From Pseudomonadota bacterium (lineage in GTDB: Bacteria > Pseudomonadota > Alphaproteobacteria > Caulobacterales > Caulobacteraceae): a stretch of 10,957 bases of DNA. A program made the translations under genes and the position numbers. Under the pieces are notes generated by a model that worked only from the letters and a program-made list of their open reading frames with translations, was not told the DNA's origin and ran no database searches. The first letter of the stretch is position 1. The number at the start of each line of letters is the position of its first letter. Where the stretch lies: positions 1 to 10,957 of the forward strand of contig JAEWDF010000097.1 of assembly GCA_023390245.1 (NCBI GenBank). Reading direction: 5' to 3'. Shown here one piece after another: positions 6,614 through 10,957 of this stretch.

Positions 6614-7050
6614 AGGGTCTCGAGCGCCGCTGCGACCTTCTCGACCGCCGAGGCGGGGCGCGGGTCTAGCGCCACCAGGGGAATATCGACCCCCGCGAAG
6701 GCCCGCGACTGCGGCTCCGGAAGGCGTTCGACCGCGTCGGGCAGGCAGGCCACCGCCAGCGCGACATGCGCCAGCGGCCGTGTCGCGGCGGACACGACGC
6801 CGACGCCGCGCGCCTCGATCCGGCCGGCGATCCGCTCCGGCGCAGCGGCGAACAGCCTCCCGTCCGACGCCCACAGCCGGGTGTAGTCGTCGCTGACCAG
6901 TCGCCAGCCGCGCGCCAGCAGGCGCAGCGCCAGGTCGCTCTTGCCCGCGCCCGACGGGCCCAGCAGCAGCACCCCTCGCCAGGTTCCGTCGCGCCGGCGG
7001 GCCACCGTCGTCGCATGGACGGGCGGCTCGGCTGTCCGGCCGGGCGTCAT
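6610..7050 (-). CDS. hprK: HPr kinase/phosphorylase, short alphaproteobacterial form
   Basis: P-loop enzyme that phosphorylates, and in many species dephosphorylates, the regulatory serine of HPr. The 146 residues correspond to the C-terminal catalytic domain only; the N-terminal domain of the roughly 310-residue Firmicutes enzyme is absent, as is usual in Alphaproteobacteria. Visible motifs are VHATTVA with the catalytic-type H12, Walker A GPSGAGKS (31-38), the acidic pair in VSDDYT (D54, D55), and the HPrK signature RIAGRIEARGVGVV (73-86). The ATG overlaps the chvG stop as ATGA, so translation is probably coupled to the kinase gene. Its substrate, HPr with S47, is encoded two genes downstream. 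Whether phosphorylase activity is kept cannot be read from the sequence. Confidence 0.95.
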   Translation of the reverse strand: MTPGRTAEPPVHATTVARRRDGTWRGVLLLGPSGAGKSDLALRLLARGWRLVSDDYTRLWASDGRLFAAAPERIAGRIEARGVGVVSAATRPLAHVALAVACLPDAVERLPEPQSRAFAGVDIPLVALDPRPASAVEKVAAALETL

Positions 7051-8672
7051 CCGCGCCGTCCGGCCGGCAGGGCCACGATGAAACGGGCGCCCGCCACGCC
7101 GCCCTCGGCGTCCGGGCGGTTCTCGGCCCAGGCCCGGCCGCCGTGGGCCTCGACGATCTGGCGCACGATCGACAGGCCCAGGCCCGAATTGGAGCCGAAG
7201 GCCGCCCCCTTGGGCCGCGAGGTGTAGAAGCGCTCGAACACCGTCTCCAGGTTCTCCGGCGGCACGCCCGGCCCGTCGTCCTCGACGCTCACCCGGACCG
7301 GCCGGTCGCCGCCCTGGTCCTCCAGCCGCACGCGCACGGCCCCGCCCGCGGGGCTGAAGGAGCGGGCGTTGTCGATCAGGTTGCGGAACACCTGGCCCAG
7401 CGGGCCGTCGCGGCCATTGACGCGCAGGGGCTCGGCCGGCGGCTCGAACAGCACGCGCACGTCGCCGGGCTTGGCAGTGGTCTCATAGACCCCGACGATG
7501 TCGGCCAGCAGCCGGTTCAGCTCGATCTCGCGGGGCCGGTCGCGCGACAGCTCCGCGTCCAGGCGCGAGGCGTTGGAGATGTCGGTGATCAGCCGGTCCA
7601 GACGGCGCACGTCCTGCTGCAGCAGGTCGGTCAGCCGCTCGCGTTGCGCGTCGGTCTTGACCAGCGGCAGCGTCTCCAGCGCCGAGCGGATGGAGGTCAG
7701 CGGGTTCTTGATCTCGTGCGACACGTCGGCGGCGAAGCGCTCGATGGCGTCCATCCGCGTCGACAGGGTGTCGGTCATCGACTCCAGCGAACGGGCCAGG
7801 TCGCCGATCTCGTCGCGCCGCTCCTCCAGGTCGGGCAGGGAGATGGCGCGGGCGCGTTGCAGCTTGACCTGGTCCGCCGCCGCCGACAGCCGCAGGATCG
7901 GTCGCGCCACGAACAGGTGCAGCAGCAGCGAGGCCAGCAGGTTCACCGCCAGGGCCACCAGGGCGAAGGGCACCAGCGCCCGCCGCTGGGCGCCCAGGAT
8001 TTCGTCGACGTTGCCGGCCTCCAGCGTCAGCGCGCCCAGCACCTGACGCACATGGCGGACGGGAATGGTCACCGACACCACCCGGTCGCCGGTCTCGTTG
8101 CGGCGCAGGATGGCGGAGGACCGGCCCTCCAGGGCGGCGTTGACCTCGGCCGACACCTCGGCCTCGGCGCGCTGGGCCTGGCGATCGGCCCGGGTCTCCG
8201 CCGCCTCGTCCTCGCCGCCGCGCAGGCCGGTCGGCCGGGCCGCGGGCAGCGGCCGGCCGCCGATGGCCTCGGTCACCTGGTAGCTGTCGACGACCAGCAG
8301 GCCGTTGCTGTCGAACAGCCGCACGCGCTGGCCGGCGGGGATGAAGCGGTCGGTCAGCCACAACGAAGCGCGCACCGGGTCCAGCTCCGGCGTCGGTTCG
8401 CCGCGCGTCACCCCCTCCTCGCGCAGGACGTTGGCCAGCAGCTCGGCCTGGACCGCCAGCGATTCCTGGCGCGCCTCCACCAGGCCCCGCCGCCATTCGT
8501 TCAGCGCCAGGGCCCCGCCGAACAGGATCAGCAGGCTGAGCAGGTTCAGCGCCAGGATGAAGCCGCCCAGCCGCGACCCGCCGAAGCGGATCAGCGGGCG
8601 GCGCGGGGCGCTGGCCGGGTCGGCGTCGGGCCGGGTCCGGTCAGCTTTCGCGGTAGCGGTAGCCGACGCCAT
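7047..8672 (-). CDS. chvG: Two-component sensor histidine kinase ChvG (ExoS-like)
   Basis: Inner-membrane kinase that, with ChvI, responds in Alphaproteobacteria to acid and cell-envelope stress. The 541 residues comprise a cytoplasmic N-terminal tail, TM1 (about 36-58), a periplasmic sensor domain (about 59-231) with a strongly charged insert at 151-183, and TM2 (about 232-254). A HAMP domain (about 255-308) follows, then the H-box FAADVSHEIKNPLTSIRSAL with phosphoacceptor H319. The ATPase domain carries the N-box NLIDNA (431-436), G1 DDGPGV (465-470), F-box ERFYTS (480-485) and G2 GLGLSIV (497-503). All catalytic motifs are intact. ATG 8672 lies inside the end of chvI, giving a 32-bp overlap; no later in-frame ATG precedes TM1. 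Its stop overlaps the hprK start. The identification rests on kinase type plus the chvI-chvG-hprK order. Confidence 0.95.
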   Translation of the reverse strand: MASATATAKADRTRPDADPASAPRRPLIRFGGSRLGGFILALNLLSLLILFGGALALNEWRRGLVEARQESLAVQAELLANVLREEGVTRGEPTPELDPVRASLWLTDRFIPAGQRVRLFDSNGLLVVDSYQVTEAIGGRPLPAARPTGLRGGEDEAAETRADRQAQRAEAEVSAEVNAALEGRSSAILRRNETGDRVVSVTIPVRHVRQVLGALTLEAGNVDEILGAQRRALVPFALVALAVNLLASLLLHLFVARPILRLSAAADQVKLQRARAISLPDLEERRDEIGDLARSLESMTDTLSTRMDAIERFAADVSHEIKNPLTSIRSALETLPLVKTDAQRERLTDLLQQDVRRLDRLITDISNASRLDAELSRDRPREIELNRLLADIVGVYETTAKPGDVRVLFEPPAEPLRVNGRDGPLGQVFRNLIDNARSFSPAGGAVRVRLEDQGGDRPVRVSVEDDGPGVPPENLETVFERFYTSRPKGAAFGSNSGLGLSIVRQIVEAHGGRAWAENRPDAEGGVAGARFIVALPAGRRG

Positions 8673-9345
8673 ACAGGGTCTCGATCGCGTCGAACTCGGG
8701 GTCTACGGCGCGGAACTTCTTGCGCATCCGTTTCACGTGGCTGTCGATGGTGCGGTCGTCGACATAGACCTGGTCGTCGTAGGCGGCGTCCATCAGGTTG
8801 TCGCGGCTCTTCACGAAGCCGGGGCGCTGGGCCAGGGCCTGGAGCAGCAGGAATTCCGTGACGGTCAGCTTGACCGGCTTGCCGTCCCACATGCTCTCGT
8901 GCCGGGCCGGATCCATGGTCAGCTTGCCGCGCTTGATGGCCTTGCCCGACGTATCGCCGGCGACGTCCGGCTCGCCGCCCTCGGCGCCGCTGCGGCGCAG
9001 GATGGCCTTGACCCGCTCGATCAGCAGCCGCTGGCTGAACGGCTTGTGGATATAGTCGTCGGCGCCCAGGTTGAAGCCCAGGATCTCGTCGATCTCCTCG
9101 TCCTTGGACGTCAGCATGATCACCGGCGTCTGCGAGGTCTGGCGCAGGCGACGCAGCACCTCCATCCCGTCCATGCGCGGCATCTTCACGTCCAGGATCG
9201 CCAGGTCCGGCGGGCTGTTCTCCAGGGCGGCCAGACCCGCAGCCCCGTCGTGATAGGCGGTGACCTTGTGGCCGTGGCTTTCCAGCGCCAGAGAGACGGA
9301 GGCGACGATGTTCTCGTCGTCGTCGACCAGGGTGATGTTCGCCAA
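8641..9345 (-). CDS. chvI: Response regulator ChvI, OmpR/PhoB family (TTG start)
   Basis: DNA-binding partner of ChvG. The 234 residues start with MANITLVDDDEN, very like known ChvI N termini. The receiver domain has the acidic pocket D8-D10, phosphoacceptor D52 (LAILDVKMPRMDG), T79 and K101 (YIHKPFS). After a linker comes a C-terminal winged-helix domain with LTVTEFLLLQALAQRPG, the recognition region VDDRTIDSHVKRMRKKF, and the closing YGVGYRYRES. The frame stays open upstream to a TTG at 9474, but TTG 9345 is preferred: it gives the family's N terminus and has AGGAG eight bases upstream. It heads the minus-strand cluster and is divergent from an unknown gene at 9545. I did not find a convincing promoter in the 199-bp gap. 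Confidence 0.95.
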   Translation of the reverse strand: MANITLVDDDENIVASVSLALESHGHKVTAYHDGAAGLAALENSPPDLAILDVKMPRMDGMEVLRRLRQTSQTPVIMLTSKDEEIDEILGFNLGADDYIHKPFSQRLLIERVKAILRRSGAEGGEPDVAGDTSGKAIKRGKLTMDPARHESMWDGKPVKLTVTEFLLLQALAQRPGFVKSRDNLMDAAYDDQVYVDDRTIDSHVKRMRKKFRAVDPEFDAIETLYGVGYRYRES

Positions 9346-9353
9346 GGGGCCTT

Positions 9354-9358
9354 CTCCT
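9354..9358 (-). promoter_or_regulatory. Strong Shine-Dalgarno that fixes the chvI TTG start
   Basis: On the minus strand, AGGAG (within CAGGAGAAGG) lies 8 nt before TTG 9345. There is no ATG near this point in the chvI frame. It is the best ribosome-binding site in the window and decides the start. Confidence 0.8.
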
Positions 9359-9544
9359 GAACTTGCGCCGCCGCGGACCGGAACGCGCGACAAGCGTAAC
9401 CGTTCGATCGCGTTGACATTAGGGCCTGTCGAAATGGGCCGCCAGCCCGGCCGTTTCAACGTTTGCGCGGTCAAGCCTTCGCGATTGCGGTCGAATTGCG
9501 GTGTGAAAACCCGGTCTTAAGGTCCTGTCACGCAGCCTGCGGCC

Positions 9545-10957
9545 ATGGCCGGCCCGATCCACTACGAAGTCTATGTCCGCAAGACCGTCCCGTCTCCCTG
9601 GACGCTGCTGATCGCGACCGAGAGCCGCCAGCACGCCATCGAGACCGCCGAGGACCAGATGCGCGACCGCCAGGCGGCCGCCGTGCGCGTGACCAAGGAG
9701 ACGCTGGACCCCGACACCATGGCGTTCGGCAGCCTGACCATCCTGACCCTGGGCGCGCCCGAGGAAAAGAAGACGCGCAAGGTCGAGGACGACCGGCCCG
9801 GCCCCGCCTGCACCGGGCCGATGGACTTCTATGCGCCGCACGCGCGCGCCCTGATCGGGCGGGTGCTGGAGGACTGGCTGGCGCGCAACGGCGCCACGCC
9901 GTTCGAACTGCTGCACAATTCCGCCCTGGCCGAGCGGTTGGACGCCTCGGGCGTGGAACTGCAGCACGCCATCCAGAAGGTGGCCGTGCCCGAAAGCCAG
10001 GCCCGCGGGCAGGAACTGCACGCCACCATCCGCCACTATCAGAAGCTTGTGGAGGCGGCCGGTCAGCGCTTGGCGGCCGCCGCCCGCGCCGGCGTCTTCC
10101 CCGACCTGTCGCGCGCCGACGTGGCGGAGGTCGCGCAACGCCTGTCGGGCCAGCCCGACCGCGCCTTCGTCATGGGCGGGGCCGTCGCCGCCGCGTTGGA
10201 CGGCCTGCGCGGCGCGCGGGCGCGGCTGTCGCGGCTGATGGACATCGTCGACGCGGCGCCTCCGGAAGGGCCGCCCCGCGCCCTGGTCCTGGTCGCCGTC
10301 GAGCAGATCTGCGCCGAGATGCTGTCCCAGCGCGCCAGCCTGTCCGAGGTGCTGGGCCCCGGCCTGGACCACGGCTCGGGCCTCGCCGCCGTGGTTCGGA
10401 TGGTCGCCCCGCGCGAGATCGAGGCCCTGACGGCCCGCGATCCGCGCCTGGCCCTGATGACGCCGGCGGTGGAGGGCCCGGCCGCGCGCCTGGCCGAACA
10501 CCTGGCGGTTGGGGAGTTCAAGGTCCTGGCCGGCGCCCTGGCGCGGATGGTCGTGCGCCAGCTGACCAGCCCCCGCCGCCTGCGCCCCGGCGACCCGGCC
10601 GGAGAGATCGAGATCCTGCGCACCCTGGCCATGACCCTGACGGCGGCGGCCAGCCGGCTGCTGACCCTCGAGGAGGTCCAGGCCGCCTTCGTCGAACGGT
10701 CGCGCATCCTGGTCACGCCCGACTTCGTGCAGGGCTATCTCTCGTCCTGCGACACCGTGCTGTGCGAGGCCGAGCACCTGGCGCGCCTGTGCGAGAACGT
10801 CGCCGGGGGCGCCAACAAGCGCGCCGCCGCCCGCTGGCTGTCCGCCTGCGTCACCGCCGTGCGCTTCGAGGCCGAGATGCGCCAGGGCGCCCACGCCGGC
10901 GGCGTCGCGGCCCAGCGGCTGGCCGCCCTGGCCCGCCTGCAGCGCTCCACCCAGGCC
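9545..10957 (+). CDS. Conserved-looking hypothetical protein, divergent from chvI (3' end outside window)
   Basis: I do not recognise a named family. The frame runs 471 codons from ATG 9545 to the window edge without a stop. An in-frame TAA at 9518-9520 makes this ATG the first possible one. The first 70 residues look like a small alpha/beta domain: strands near HYEVYVRK and WTLLIATES, a helix RQHAIETAEDQMRD, then strands AAAVRVTKET and GSLTILTLG. A basic/acidic linker (about 72-88) leads to a long, Ala/Leu/Arg-rich, mostly helical region from about residue 93. No signal peptide or membrane segment is seen, so it is probably cytoplasmic. Codon use matches that of its neighbours, with G/C at third positions, which supports a real gene; the long minus-strand frame opposite is a shadow. 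Sharing a 199-bp upstream region with chvI hints at, but does not prove, a link to that regulon. Confidence 0.75.
   Translation, partial: MAGPIHYEVYVRKTVPSPWTLLIATESRQHAIETAEDQMRDRQAAAVRVTKETLDPDTMAFGSLTILTLGAPEEKKTRKVEDDRPGPACTGPMDFYAPHARALIGRVLEDWLARNGATPFELLHNSALAERLDASGVELQHAIQKVAVPESQARGQELHATIRHYQKLVEAAGQRLAAAARAGVFPDLSRADVAEVAQRLSGQPDRAFVMGGAVAAALDGLRGARARLSRLMDIVDAAPPEGPPRALVLVAVEQICAEMLSQRASLSEVLGPGLDHGSGLAAVVRMVAPREIEALTARDPRLALMTPAVEGPAARLAEHLAVGEFKVLAGALARMVVRQLTSPRRLRPGDPAGEIEILRTLAMTLTAAASRLLTLEEVQAAFVERSRILVTPDFVQGYLSSCDTVLCEAEHLARLCENVAGGANKRAAARWLSACVTAVRFEAEMRQGAHAGGVAAQRLAALARLQRSTQA

Noticed and set aside
5721..6896. Plus-strand open frame antisense to ptsH, manX and part of hprK
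   Set aside because: The minus strand carries three well-known proteins with active-site residues in place.
7143..8861. Plus-strand open frame of 572 codons antisense to chvG and chvI
   Set aside because: It shows no domain signature and a Gln/Arg/Gly/His-rich composition typical of antisense frames, and the minus strand has intact kinase motifs.
9346..9544. Promoters for chvI and the divergent unknown gene
   Set aside because: A TTGACA at 9413-9418 on the plus strand has no acceptable -10 partner, and minus-strand candidates were weaker; apart from the chvI ribosome-binding site nothing here is firm.
9419..10894. Minus-strand open frame of 491 codons antisense to the unknown gene at 9545
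   Set aside because: Its composition (Gly, Arg, Gln, Asp, His, repetitive) is that of a shadow frame; the plus-strand frame has a balanced composition, an alpha/beta start and a start codon just after an in-frame stop.
1..10957. CRISPR arrays, tRNA or rRNA genes, insertion sequences, attachment sites
   Set aside because: No regularly spaced repeats, no tRNA-like cloverleaf segments, no transposase or integrase frames were seen.

Overview
This is a very GC-rich window with strong codon-position bias and long spurious antisense frames, which is typical of Alphaproteobacteria. Gene content points to Caulobacteraceae, probably Brevundimonas or Caulobacter, though I cannot fix the genus. The evidence is a chvI-chvG-hprK-EIIA-HPr cluster in the alphaproteobacterial order, a large TonB-dependent receptor of the Caulobacter/Xanthomonas type, and a beta-propeller phytase. 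I see no mobile element, CRISPR array, tRNA or rRNA.

Left part (1-1233, minus strand): the N-terminal 411 codons of a membrane-anchored sensor histidine kinase with two PAS-like domains. The window edge cuts it just after the phosphoacceptor histidine.

Phytate-type module (1378-5733): a complete TonB-dependent receptor (1429-4254, minus) is followed by a strong intrinsic terminator. It is divergent from a lipoprotein beta-propeller phytase (4504-5610, plus). The 249-bp region between them holds several inverted repeats and a candidate phytase promoter. The likely logic is that the surface phytase removes phosphate from phytate while the receptor brings phytate, an inositol phosphate or a metal-phytate product across the outer membrane. 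The phytase ends convergently with ptsH, and the 209 bp between them contain hairpins and one elaborate inverted repeat (5755-5803).

Envelope-sensing and regulatory PTS cluster (5820-9345, minus, transcribed right to left): chvI (response regulator, TTG start with a strong Shine-Dalgarno), chvG (sensor kinase), hprK (short HPr kinase), an EIIA of the mannose family, and HPr. Genes overlap at chvI/chvG, chvG/hprK and EIIA/HPr, which indicates translational coupling. There is no sugar permease, so this is a regulatory rather than a transport PTS. A 116-bp gap separates hprK from EIIA; no rapZ lies there, and it holds a hairpin and a possible internal promoter.

Right part (9545-10957, plus): a gene divergent from chvI encodes a soluble, largely helical protein of at least 471 residues, running off the window. 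I could not assign it to a named family.
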